Shown piece after piece: positions 20,501-29,975 of a DNA stretch of 64,000 nt. Position numbers and translations under genes: made by a program. Source of the DNA: Rhynchopus sp. YZ270_cl-10 (lineage: Eukaryota > Euglenozoa > Diplonemea > Diplonemida > Diplonemidae); assembly GCA_964035575.1 (NCBI GenBank), contig OZ037889.1, positions 1,240,001-1,304,000 of the forward strand, written 5' to 3'. The notes beneath the pieces are model-generated. The model saw nothing but the letters and a program-made list of their open reading frames with translations, was not told the origin of the DNA and did no database searches. Each line of letters begins with the position of its first letter. Position 1 is the stretch's first letter.

Positions 20501-20914
20501 CCGTTAGGCACCGCAGGGACGATGACAGGGATTGGAACAGGAAGTGAGTTGCTTTTATCGCGTAATGCGGCGCCTTCATTGCTCCACCTGGCCTCTTTTG
20601 GGGGTGTCTCGGGTGGTGTCAGTGGGGGTGGAAGCGGTGTGCCCTTTGCCGACAGCTTTGCAAACCTAGGTGGCATGCGCTCAGGTAACGCCAGCTTCCT
20701 GCCTACCCCCCACTATACGGCTTCCACCCTACGAGATCCGCTGGTCACACAAAGGGTCTCCTCCCCAGAACATTCTGTTCGCGATGGTTGGAGCGATTCG
20801 GGAAGTTTGTATAAGAAAGAGGGTGGAGCGGGCACCATGCGTCACCCTCTCTTAGGAGAAGGTGGAGATGGGGACGAAGGGCAGGTGCCAACGTCCAGGG
20901 TGTTGTTATTGTGA
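17567..20914 (+). CDS. RCC1-like ectodomain fused to seven-helix membrane protein (about 1115 aa)
   Basis: The frame is open from 17474, but the Met at 17567 begins a good signal peptide (MRARARTCVLLLICFAWV) after a C-rich tract and acacag (17524). Residues about 50-460 are degenerate RCC1-like repeats of about 55 residues with the core VVAWGDAAYGGDSSTV and AFAVL, the beta-propeller type in which a Trp-Gly pair recurs. A Pro/Thr stalk (about 465-530) and an acidic stretch (KEKVEEEEEEATDR) precede seven hydrophobic segments (about 615-900), then a 200-residue Ser/Gly/Thr-rich tail. With a cleaved signal, seven helices place the propeller outside and the tail inside, a receptor-like topology; ligand or signalling role is not shown. 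A 117-bp copy of its helix-coding part lies at 14087. I know no named family with this fusion. Confidence 0.88.
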   Translation: MRARARTCVLLLICFAWVRCCGGVTPDPYTRLVSPLLPRACCAVVCSDGSVLQWGTAPSPSLADLSTVAAHLLGNVVSVTASDTAFSALRTAPPYIVAWSAPGEDGGTAPGTTSLMANSTSGLANFAGITAAGGVVAWGTPGVDAAPGISGAYGSLSNEAANVVAYRVGDTNLVSTWGDAGHGGAGLSAATGVAVVAASRGAFATLLWQAAELLHTYGNTAHGGDISTVASIVHIPFASSLRSTEGAFALTMMSPNPILSSLRVLAWGDKAAGGDSTTVDALFADAPKLAESYFITASQRAFAVISSAQRVVAWGDAAYGGDSSTVDTLLKVAVGGVVRIERSHRAFFALSASDKFIAAWGDKAYGGDATTVATVLAESAITKVAATEGAFAVLLADGRVVTWGSDAYGGDSGGVVFANVASVAAFGDGFVAHTTAGSAFAWGGGVNTDRTDIARCAASAWTAVPTAAPPTPSPTASPTAIPSTISPTDVPLTTTPVAPSTLVPRVTAVPTAVPTSSPTAVPTAVPTALPTLSPVSVSKEKVEEEEEEATDRQAVVEGVGSGAAVGALLSGGSAAAVAAMQAVVAGEPCFTEARHNRTLPMSLHPTQWELGGNPALGMVVANVTISASVALLCTAFVLLIQHTMRALGHTAGWSRDVAGTLHFPSVPLFVWHFLYQSLALGCCLLLTNENFSHTTSDGDSVKGYALFVGVVGTLLSVVTPFALFVFVRRVVPEKVVFAFDPLTVWHKGHLRHILLGRGEWLSTSVTVDHVARCGGVLKSFTAERPYWLAVEVGASLSLSLASAIHADTNTSCGHRKLASAAVFAVLLLLEAMCRPHYRARDTFIMLLAYFTQMAAMVLMACGYYRGVPETHAVFAVSGGMLYTAVIAVGIKGVLDLLAELYNLIKGRRERLQEELLGLGGEEKTTEEEDLADFEPLVEVNDVLSEAGAVHATTSGTFALPTTIGASSTRTPGSLATFAPLGTAGTMTGIGTGSELLLSRNAAPSLLHLASFGGVSGGVSGGGSGVPFADSFANLGGMRSGNASFLPTPHYTASTLRDPLVTQRVSSPEHSVRDGWSDSGSLYKKEGGAGTMRHPLLGEGGDGDEGQVPTSRVLLL

Positions 20915-21090
20915 TTCTTTTGGGTAAATTCCCAATATTTTGCTCTTAGTTGGGGGGGTTTTTTTGCCATTTCTTTTGGGTAAAATTGGCGTAAATCAAA
21001 TGTACCATGCTAGAAAAGCGTCTAAAAAATGGAAATAAAATATAAAATGAGAAGATGTGAAAATCTTTTCAAGTTTCCCCCCCTCTTTTG

Positions 21091-21160
21091 TGCTTTCATC
21101 CGGGGGGCTGGCGTACAGTGGGTCAGTCGGAGGTGCATGCATCAATAACTTTTCATTTTT
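21091..21160 (+). repeat. Dispersed repeat (GTGCTTTCATCC...GGGTCAG family)
   Basis: Words gtgctttcatcc, ctggcgtacagtgggtcag, ggaggtg and catcaata. Copies lie at 27231-27305 and 42093-42150 (ctggcatcgtac), with a diverged one at 24995-25060. Plus orientation in all. Confidence 0.55.
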
Positions 21161-21227
21161 AGAAAAGTTGTACGTTGTGTGTGCACGAGAAGCATATTTC
21201 GTCTTGCTTTTTTTTCATTTTATTTTT

Positions 21228-23462
21228 GAGAAAAGTTCGATTTCGGCCTCGAAAATACCCGTGACACCGATTTGTCACGGTACTTTGTCACGGAATTTTT
21301 TTGAAAGATTCGATTTCGTGACAAAAAAAAATCGATTTCGTGACAAGCCGATTTTTTCATTGACACACAAAATTCAATTTAGTGACAAATGACTTTTTTC
21401 ATTGACAAAAAAAAATTCGATTTCGTGACAAATCCATTTTTTCATTGACAAAAAAATGTCATTGAAAAAAATGGAATTTGTCAAGGAAAAAGTCGTGACA
21501 GCCAACCCGCCAGTCACTGAAAAGTGACCAGACAGCCACTTGACAGACACAAAAGAGGCCATTCTTGAGCTGTCTAGAAACCGAAGGGCAGAGACTGAAG
21601 ACACAAGGTATGATAACTTTATGATTATGCAAGACTTAGTATATCGCGAACACGGTCAGGCTTGCACGCCTCTGGCCAGAGGCCAGCCCCACTAAATGAT
21701 ATGCAGCAGACACTCATTGCAGATTTCATTTTCATTCGGTAAAAAATTAATGGGTGCGCACGTTTCTATACCTAATACCCCAACCCTCACCCATACATTC
21801 CATTACACACACCAAAACAGATCGAATCCACCAGCGCATGCGACGGAAGCAGATTCAGATTGTGGTTTGATAAGCAGAGTTCGGTTATTATGGTGGTGGA
21901 AAGGGGGGTGGGAACACTTTGTCAGTCACTGCTATAGCCATTAACCAGGGAGCATAGCTAGTGCAAGAAATTCGACTTTGGAAACCTTCCGGAAAGTCTG
22001 TCCTCTGCTTCCGGAGGACTAGACACAAGAAAATATTGTTTGTTCCCCCAGAAAACCAGTGCACAATTCACACTCCTTGTGGGTGGTCTTGTTGCCTTTT
22101 CGTCATAGTAATTTTGGCCCAGGCATGCTCTTGAAGCATGACAATTTAGTGTGTATGGGGCAGGGTGTTGTTTTGTTCTGAATTCTCTTTGTTATAACAT
22201 CTAAGTCAATCGCGGGTGGTGGTTTGTGTAGCGTGAGGCACTCTTTTTAACAAACTTCCTGCAGTTGCTATGCACTGTTATTTCTTCGGATTTATCATCA
22301 TACAGCGTAACATAGTGGATTCGCCTGGTCGACACAACCTTTGATAGATATGGGATAACCAACCCCCTTCGACCCCTCGTGGGTTCACTGAACAAGCCCT
22401 AGTGGTAGTTAAACGCGATTGACATTTACATTCCTAGAGATGAAAGAACAAGATAACACTTCTGTACCCGCGCATCAAAATTGTGGAAAACTTTGCACCC
22501 CAAACACCCTCAACAACGCCCGCCAAAAGGCGCCCCTTGTTGCTGGGAGTTGGTTCTCATGTTTGATACACTGCACAGCAGGCATTCCTCTGAGTCCAAC
22601 GCATGTTTGGCCTGTCTGCGGCGTTGTACTTAAGGTGCACGAAGACAGGGTCTGGTGGTAAATTTTGCGTAGTACTGCGACGTGGTACTACGTGGGTCTG
22701 GGAACCTGGTACCTGGGTACAGGATATTTGTTGTCAAAGACATCTTCCACCATGCATTGAGGAGGGTAAGACAGTGTTCGCAGTTTCTACCTGATAGCAT
22801 TACACATTTAACTTCTCCACGGGGGTCTTGGGCCGTTCATTCGGTTATACCTTGACTACCGGAAGATATTCTTGAGGCCTTTTTGGTCTCTAGAATATCC
22901 GGTCTTCCCGAACGGAGGCACACTTTGTGTGTTACTACGACCTGGCAATTTCCAGCAGTAGGTTAAGTAATCTTTCTTGTAAATTGTTGGAACATTATCT
23001 CCTCAGTGCATGAATGCCCCACGTGACTGGACACTTTTGTGTTTGTCATGTGGAGCTGTGGTTGCTCTTTCACGACTTTTATCCTTGTATCCAGTGTACC
23101 CAGTACCCAGTGCCCTGTCACGACTTTTTCCGTGACAAAAAGTTTGGTTTCCTTGACAAAATCCATTTCTGTCACGACTTTTTCCGTGACAAAAAGTTCG
23201 GTTTCCTTGACAAAATCCATTTTTTCATTGACATTTTTTTGTCACTGAATTTTTGGATTTGTCACGAAATCGAATTTTTTTTTGTCAATGAAAAAATCGG
23301 TTTGTCACGAAATCGAATTTTGTGTGTCAATGAAAAAATTGGTTTGTCACGAAATCGATTTTTTTTTGTCACGAAATCGAATCTTTCAAAAAAATTCCGT
23401 GACAAAATTCCGTGACAAATCGGTGTCACGGTAATTTTCGAGGCCGAAATCGAACTTTTCTC
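21228..23462. mobile_element. Non-autonomous DNA element with about 275-bp TIRs and 9-bp TSD (MULE-like)
   Basis: Inverted ends at 21228-21502 and about 23188-23462 start GAGAAAAGTTCGATTTCGGC and stay about 90% or more alike for roughly 275 bp. They are built from subrepeats such as TTTCGTGACAAA and CATTGACAAAAA. The element is flanked by a perfect 9-bp direct repeat TTTATTTTT (21219-21227 and 23463-23471). Long TIRs plus a 9-bp duplication are typical of Mutator-like elements, although the duplication is low-complexity. The 1.7-kb centre has no transposase; a 64-codon minus frame at 22201-22395 has protein-like composition but is unidentified. A 10-bp inverted repeat GTCAATCGCG brackets 22205-22423. 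Confidence 0.75.
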
Positions 23463-24318
23463 TTTATTTTTTGTGTTTTTTTGAAAAATCTCTCTCGCCC
23501 GAACCTTTAAAAAAAAGCAAATAACATTATATCGTTGTTCCATCCCTCGGTATTGAGTTGTTTTTTTTCTTCTTCTTTTTGTTCAGTAGTTCTAACACCT
23601 CCCTCCCAATTCCACTCTCTCACCGTTCACGAGTTCTGTTTTACCTTTTTTTTTTATTTAATAGGCTGATTGACGTGGACCTAGCCCCATTTTTCACTTT
23701 TTACCACCGATTTAAACCGATCATCATTGATCCGATCACTACTGATCACCACCGACCATGGATTACCAACCGACCAAGCCCAGCGTCAATCAGCCTATTT
23801 ATGCCAACGTGTGTGTGAATATGATATGCCTTGCTTAAAATAGGGAATGCCGATTGGACCTGATTCTTTTTTGTATTAAAAGATGGGTGTGCACGAAAGG
23901 CACGTTCATCTCTTATACGTTTTCTTTGTAATTAGGGCAAGGTTCAAGATATTCATGCAGACGGCATTTCTGGTTTAGATGTGTGTGTGTGTGTGTGTGT
24001 TTGATAACTAATGGGGGTAATTCTTGCGCAGAATATGTCCCCAAGTTTAGATGTGTGTGTGTGTTGTGTGTGCAAGCAGTGTTGGTGCTTGCAAAATATA
24101 AACAGTGTAGCTCATCCTCGGGTGTCTACACTAATTGTTTGCAAGTTTTCAAAATAATAATAAAAAGGGTGAGGAACATTTGCCCAGTTATGTGTGCATG
24201 ATGAAGCATTGTTTGCTGCACATTCGTCTTATAAGTTTCCCTTATTATGCGACTAAGCACGGGCCATCGTTACAAAACTATTTTTTTCTCTCTTTTCTTT
24301 TAACGATAGTGGTAAAGA

Positions 24319-24360
24319 TGTGTGTGCACGGGAGGCACATTTCATCTTTCAAGTTTCCTT
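24319..24360 (+). repeat. Strand-biased intergenic repeat, well-preserved copy
   Basis: Reads gtgtgtgcacgggaggcac then atttcatctttcaagtttcc. Upstream words acgatagtggtaaagat are shared with the copy at 27380, so the full repeat is about 60 bp. Confidence 0.6.
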
Positions 24361-25117
24361 TCTTGTAAAGATGTCTCGCTATGTAGCTGATTACATCTTT
24401 TTTTTTTCCGTTCGAGTTTTTATTTTTATTGTTTTTTTTCTTTGTTTGTTTTTTTCCAAATGCCTGCTTATATGCACGCATTACTAGACACAACGTGTGC
24501 AGTCTGAAGCATCTCGCGTTTCTTTTGTTCGGAGAGTTACTGTCACATATTATTTTTGCAAAACACCCCACAAAGGGAACAAGAACCCTTCTCCTTCTTC
24601 TGGAGAAGCTGGATAGACACCAATATGGGATGTTTTGCGGAAGTTGTGTGTGTTTGTAGCTTTTTCGAATCGCTTCAGTGTTTCCTTGTCAGAGGAGCTA
24701 TACGTCTTTTTAGTTGCCAGTATTAAAAAGATTGGGCTTTTGGGCAAAAACGGGGGGGGGAAAAAGACAAAAAAAAAAAAAATCATGCTTTTTGTAATTG
24801 TCTGTTTGATTCTTTTTGATTCACAAACACCAACACCAATTGCAGTTTCACACATTTTTTCCACCTGTTTTTATTACGCCCAGCTTTGAGCGCAAACAAA
24901 ATGAAAGCCCACACATTTGTCTTAGTTTTTTTTTTCATTTTATTGTGCTTTATGTGTGCACGAGGAAGCACATTCATCTTACAAAATTTCTTTCTTTCAT
25001 CCACCGGGGCTGACGTAGGTGGGACAGCCAGGTGTGACACCAGAGGTGACTGTATCAAATCTTATGTGACTCAGCACCCCTTTTTATGTACCACACAAGA
25101 AGTACAAAAAAAAATAT

Positions 25118-25159
25118 AGTGGAACACACTCTAGGGTGGCTACACTAAAAACAAGTTTT

Positions 25160-25160
<1 letters not shown>
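25118..25160 (+). repeat. Dispersed repeat (GGAGCACACTCTAGGGTGG family)
   Basis: Reads tagtggaacacactctaggg then tggctacactaaa and gttttcaaa before an A-run. It is the plus-orientation counterpart of 7144-7200. Confidence 0.6.
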
Positions 25161-25192
<32 letters not shown>

Positions 25193-25491
25193 ATACGCTT
25201 TCTTTTGGCGTGAGTCACACCATCATTCTTCTTTTTTTTAACCAAGATTGATAGATTTGTGTAGCCCCCCCCACTGCGCAATCCTCCACTAAAGTTAAGG
25301 CAACTAAAGCAAAAAACGTGAAGGCTTCGGTTCATCTTACAAAAACATTTTTTTTTTTTTTTTCCGTTCTTCTTCTTCTTCCTTTTGTATCATCTTCCCT
25401 CTCGCATCAGCTTCGTTCTTTGTGTTGGGTGGTTTCGGTAAAGGAACTTTCTTGTAGCTCTGTGCATTATTTTTTGTTCAAATAGTCCCCC

Positions 25492-25526
<35 letters not shown>

Positions 25527-25555
25527 TGTCCTTCTTTTTTTTTTCCATGTTTTAT

Positions 25556-26181
25556 CAGTGTTTCCCAGCATCTCACCTAACTCTGAAAATAGGTGAGATT
25601 TTGCGGTTTTGCGGGTTTTTGTATAGGTGTGGCGAGCCCGGGCGCGCTTCGCGCGCCCGGGTCCCCACCTTAGCTCAAGTTGGGGGCCTCCGGCGGAATG
25701 TGAGAATTTCTCGGAGTTCGGCACTTCATTGATATTTGCACCAGGCACACGTGGTATACGAATTATCAGTAAACTCAGTACATTTACAAAATAAACGGCA
25801 GTCATGACAGGCATGGCACCCAAGCGAAGCCACGGTACGCAACATTTCTAAAAATTGTTGACATAAATGTCACTGTCGTTGGAAGATTGGGGGGTCAGCT
25901 TGTTTTTGTGCCCAAAATTTTTTCAGCACTGCTGACCAGGGACATTGGGAACATAGGGATTTTTGCGGAGCAAAAAAAAAATCAAACAAATGGCGCCGCA
26001 GGCGAAAAAAAATTAGGGTACAGTGTAAAAATCTATCTTTTTACAGCACAAAGTCACACACCTAACCCTTTTTTGCGGAGCAAAAAAGGGAAAATGGCGC
26101 CGCAGGCAAAAAAAAATTGAGGTACAGCCTGAATGGTGCGGTCAGCAACCCAGTTCCCCATGGTACTCCCGTGGTTCAACC

Positions 26182-26213
<32 letters not shown>

Positions 26214-26301
26214 CCTGCAGGTGAGATTTCTCACCTCACTTTTTTTTTTTTTTTTTTTTTGTGAGATTTCTCACCCCAAAATCTCACCGTGGGAAACACT
26301 G
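25556..26301. mobile_element. hAT-like non-autonomous element, 746 bp
   Basis: The ends are perfect 12-bp inverted repeats, CAGTGTTTCCCA (25556-25567) and TGGGAAACACTG (26290-26301), a form typical of hAT elements. An 8-bp TGTTTTAT directly precedes the left end (25548-25555) and recurs at 26306-26313, four bases outside the right end. This is close to, but not exactly, a hAT 8-bp duplication. Subterminal GTGAGATTTCTCACC / GGTGAGATTTTG motifs repeat at both ends. The interior holds the GGCGCCGCAGGC block (25985-26190). No transposase is encoded. Confidence 0.65.
25985..26190 (+). repeat. GGCGCCGCAGGC repeat block, copy 2
   Basis: Two tandem sub-copies of ttttttgcggagcaaaaaa and aaatggcgccgcaggc, then tggtgcggtcagcaaccca and ccgtggttcaacca. 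Homologous to 1352-1530. Confidence 0.7.
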
Positions 26302-26382
26302 AAACTGTTTTATGTAAAGTGTTTTACGCAACGTTGTTTGCAACAAATAGTTTGCTTTTTGTTGCTCCCCCTTTCTGTCTAT

Positions 26383-26859
26383 ATATGGCAGCGTCCGCGA
26401 AAGACCCCCCCCTAAAGCTAACATCCATGCTTATTGGTATTTCACTAATTAAAATTTTGGCATTTTATAAGATTTTTTTCGTTAATGAACTCAGAGTTAA
26501 GTTTCTGAGTTCATTAAAAAAAAAATCGGTGAAAAATTCCGAGTAGGTATTTAGTGAGATGGGAGAAGCTATGTCAACAGCTATGTGTCCCCTTATTTTA
26601 CCTGTAAACACCAAGGATTAAGGTCCTTAGTAAAATACAGGTAAAATAAGGGGACACATAGCTGTTGACATAGCTTCTCCCATCTCACTAAATACCTACT
26701 CAGAATTTTTCACCGATTTTTTTTTTAATGAACTCAGAAACTTAACTCTGAGTTCATTAACGAAAAAAATCTTATAAAATGCCAAAATTTTAATTAGTGA
26801 AATACCAATAAGCATGGATGTTAGCTTTAGGGGGGGGTCTTTCGCGGACGCTCCCATAT
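26383..26859. mobile_element. 477-bp fold-back element with nested hairpins
   Basis: Two 224-bp arms (26383-26606 and 26636-26859) are almost perfect reverse complements, with a 29-base loop. Within each arm a second inverted repeat, TTAATGAACTCAGA ... TCTGAGTTCATTAA, forms its own hairpin, and the loop itself contains aaggattaaggtcctta. The arms have only a few mismatches, so formation or homogenisation is recent. No coding capacity. It could be a fold-back transposon or a palindrome made by repair or replication. Confidence 0.85.
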
Positions 26860-27148
26860 GCTATATGTGCTCCCCCCCCCCCCCCAGTGATGCATGGTAG
26901 GGTTTTACGGAGATCTTGGGGGGGGGGTTTTTTTTTGGGACCCTAATTTTTTGCATCACTGGCTCCTCCCCCCCCTCCTCCCCATTTCTCTCTTTGCGAA
27001 ATTGATTTCTTACTTCAAAAAAAACCCCCCCCCCTTCAATGATGTGTTCATCACATCAAACAAAAAAAGGCAGCTCGCGCGTTTTTTTTTTTTCTTTCTT
27101 TTCTCCCCAAAAGGTGACTCAGCAAACGAAGGGTTTAAGTGTCTGAGA

Positions 27149-27200
27149 ATGGTGCTCCGGAGGGGGGGTCGATATTGACAGGTCGTTGACGGATTTCCCA
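27149..27200 (+). repeat. Dispersed repeat (GACAGGTCGTTGAC), copy 1
   Basis: ggtgctccggaggggggtcg, then ttgacaggtcgttgacgga. It is repeated at 27974-28033. Confidence 0.5.
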
Positions 27201-27973
27201 TAGTACCAGAGAAAGTTTTTTGTTTTTTTTGGTGCTTTCACCCAGCTGGCATCGTACAGTGGGTCAGTAGGAGGTGTCTGCATCAACAGCTACACTTTTT
27301 TAGTCCTCTCTTTCTTTTGAAGAAACAACCCAGTCTTCAAACCCAGCCTGTTCCAGCGCGATAAACGATGGTGGTAAAAGATGTGTGTGCATGAGGGGCA
27401 CATTCGTTCTTTCAACTTTCTTTCTTTATTTATCTTTTCGAGGGTACATTTTTTTCGCACCTTATTTGCCCTCTTTTCGCTTAGAAAAGAATATGAAATA
27501 GTCTTTTCGTTTTGCGCTGTGTCCTGAGTTTTCCTTTGCTTAGGGTTTATTACGGGGAAAAACTAGATTTTTTTTTCGAATCTGAATTGGAGATTTTTGC
27601 CGACAATAGTTTCTCACTTCCACCCCCGATGCTGGTGTGGCTGAAGGGGTGCTATTTTTGGGCTATTTTCTGCTATTTTGGGGGTCGTCAGCCACCAGAT
27701 GCATTTTTTTTTCTTGCAATGCCTGCTCCCCAAAGGCGTTTGTATTACCAACTTTATTTTTCTTGACTTTCTGTTTGCTAAAGATCCATTCTAAGCCCAT
27801 GCAACGCTTTTTTTCTCTCTTTTAGACGCCTAAATAGTTTAGGTTGTTAACATTTCTTTATTTTGTTTGAAGGCTTTTCTTGTGCACAAAGACCCCTCCA
27901 GTACAGTATGCGATTACTACTTTAACGATCATACCGAATGCATGTGAACCACATTCATTTTTTTCTTTTCCAA

Positions 27974-28033
27974 AGGTGCTCCGGGAGGGGTCGACACAGG
28001 TCACTGACAGGTCGTTGACCGACTTCCGAAAGC
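27974..28033 (+). repeat. Dispersed repeat (GACAGGTCGTTGAC), copy 2
   Basis: ggtgctccgggaggggtcga, then ctgacaggtcgttgaccga. Counterpart of 27149-27200. Confidence 0.5.
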
Positions 28034-28271
28034 ATCATCCAAGTTTTTGTTTTTCTCTTCCAAGTGCCTACTTGACCAAAATTCGTTGCTCTTTGTCTGT
28101 GATTTCCACGATATACATACACACTCTCCACATGACCTCCACACCACAACACAACACACTGTGCGACCAAAGCGAACCAAAATAACGACAGACGCTCTCC
28201 CCACCACCCCCCTTTCTCAATAGTTATTGACGCAACAAAACAAGCAAACAAAACAACATCCACCTGATTTT

Positions 28272-28370
28272 TACCCCGCGGATAGGCCCGGATAGGTCCG
28301 GATAGGCGCGGATAGGTCCGGATAGGCCCGGATAGGGCCGGATATGGCCGGATAGGACCGTACAGGCCAA
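28272..28370 (+). repeat. Decamer array CGGATAGGYC, copy 1
   Basis: About ten tandem units of a 10-mer (cggatagg plus a variable dinucleotide) following ttttaccccg. A homologous array in the same orientation, with the same flanking words ctgattttt and accccg, lies at 29876-29975. Confidence 0.85.
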
Positions 28371-28393
28371 ACCCCACGTATTTTTCCCATACG

Positions 28394-28997
28394 TACTGTG
28401 TACTGGGCACTGTGTACTGTGTACTGTGTACTGTGTACTGTGTACTGTGTACTGTGTACTGTGTACTGTGTACTGTGTACTGTGTACTGTGTACTGTGTA
28501 CTGTGTACTGTGTACTGTGTACTGTGTACTGTGTACTGTGTACTGTGTACTGTGTACTGTGTACTGTGTACTGTGTACTGTGTACTGTGTACTGTGTACT
28601 GTGTACTGTGTACTGTGTACTGTGTACTGTGTACTGTGTACTGTGTACTGTGTACTGTGTACTGTGTACTGTGTACTGTGTACTGTGTACTGTGTACTGT
28701 GTACTGTGTACTGTGTACTGTGTACTGTGTACTGTGTACTGTGTACTGTGTACTGTGTACTGTGTACTGTGTACTGTGTACTGTGTACTGTGTACTGTGT
28801 ACTGTGTACTGTGTACTGTGTACTGTGTACTGTGTACTGTGTACTGTGTACTGTGTACTGTGTACTGTGTACTGTGTACTGTGTACTGGGTACTGGGTAC
28901 TGGGTACTGGGTACTGGGTACTGGGTACTGGGTACTGGGTACTGGGTACTGGGTACTGGGTACTGGGTACTGGGTACTGGGTACTGGGTACTGGGTA
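28394..28997. repeat. Heptamer array TACTGTG / TACTGGG
   Basis: Approximately 86 units of 7 bp. The first 70 (28394-28883) are TACTGTG with a few early variants; the last 16 (28884-28997) are uniformly TACTGGG, so one variant was amplified as a block. Seven is not a multiple of three, yet the array is open in all three plus frames, which explains the long Cys/Val/Leu/Tyr frames; these are not genes. Confidence 0.95.
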
Positions 28998-29663
28998 GCT
29001 ACGTTAGAGATCTGTTTCATTCTCGGCAGCAATCTTCTTCGCAAACTCCAAGACAAAGGGTTGGAAGAGGAAGTCGGATTGGGCTGTGGAAGTTTCGGGC
29101 TGCTGTTCCACCCCGCAGATGATCGTTTGTCATCCGCATGCCCCCAGAGCCCTTCAGCACTCTTCTCATATTTGATAGGGCTTTCCGTTGTGGAGCACAT
29201 CAATACTGTGAGACGAACCTCATCTGTGTTGAACCATTTGCAATGTTCTCCAACTTCCAGTGCAAAATCTTGCGACGAAATTAGCACACCTTTGAACAAC
29301 TATTCTTCGTCTTTTTTGTCGGAAAATAGACCGCATCACGTTCTGCACACCTCTGGATCTTCTTCGCTACGTTAGTGCGATACGCGCAGAGGGAGGAGTC
29401 CACCCCTTTGCTCCCGTGAACTTGTACTGTTTGTCCGATGTTTTCTTTGGCACAAGAGTGATGAACGGGGTTTGAGTGAGTCCAAACACATCCTTCTCAG
29501 GCAAAGAGTAATAAGAGGTTGTGAGACGCTCGGGACGCTGCGAATGCAGCGTCACTTACCCCATGCATCGGTAGATGAGAGCCAGCACCTTCAGAGCAGT
29601 GAACACAACACTGGGCGCAAAATTCATGTGCCAAAAGGCAACAAAACCCTACAAGGAGTACCT
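28998..29663 (-). pseudogene. Possible decayed coding segment between satellite arrays
   Basis: This 666-bp segment has higher GC than its surroundings and on the minus strand shows stretches with ordinary protein composition (29367-29555 and 28998-29299), in different frames. It is therefore broken if it ever was a gene. I do not recognise the product. It is the only hint of minus-strand coding in the window, and it is bounded on both sides by inverted heptamer arrays. Confidence 0.3.
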
Positions 29664-29848
29664 AGTACACAGTACACAGTACACAGTACACAGTACACAG
29701 TACACAGTACACAGTACACAGTACACAGTACACAGTACACAGTACACAGTACACAGTACACAGTACACAGTACACAGTACACAGTACACAGTACACAGTA
29801 CACAGTACACAGTACACAGTACACAGTACACAGTACACAGTACACAGT
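29664..29848. repeat. Heptamer array CACAGTA (inverse of 28394 array)
   Basis: About 26 units of 7 bp, the exact reverse complement of the TACTGTG unit. It is followed by ctgatttttcgaccccg and the second decamer array. Confidence 0.95.
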
Positions 29849-29875
29849 GCAAAAATAGTTTTTTTCTGATTTTTC

Positions 29876-29975
29876 GACCCCGCGGATAGGCGCGGATAGG
29901 CGCGGATAGGTCCGGATAGGTCCGGATAGGCCCGGATATGGCCGGATAGGGCAAGGATAGACCGGATAGGGCCAA
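29876..29975 (+). repeat. Decamer array CGGATAGGYC, copy 2
   Basis: About nine units (cggataggcg, cggataggtc, cggataggcc and variants), direct orientation relative to 28272-28370. Confidence 0.85.

Noticed and set aside
28398-29375. Plus-strand Cys/Val/Leu/Tyr-rich frames of up to 325 codons
   Set aside because: Pure translation of the 7-bp satellite, equally open in all plus frames.
28394-29848. Possible CRISPR array
   Set aside because: Units are contiguous 7-mers with no spacers, and the context is eukaryotic.
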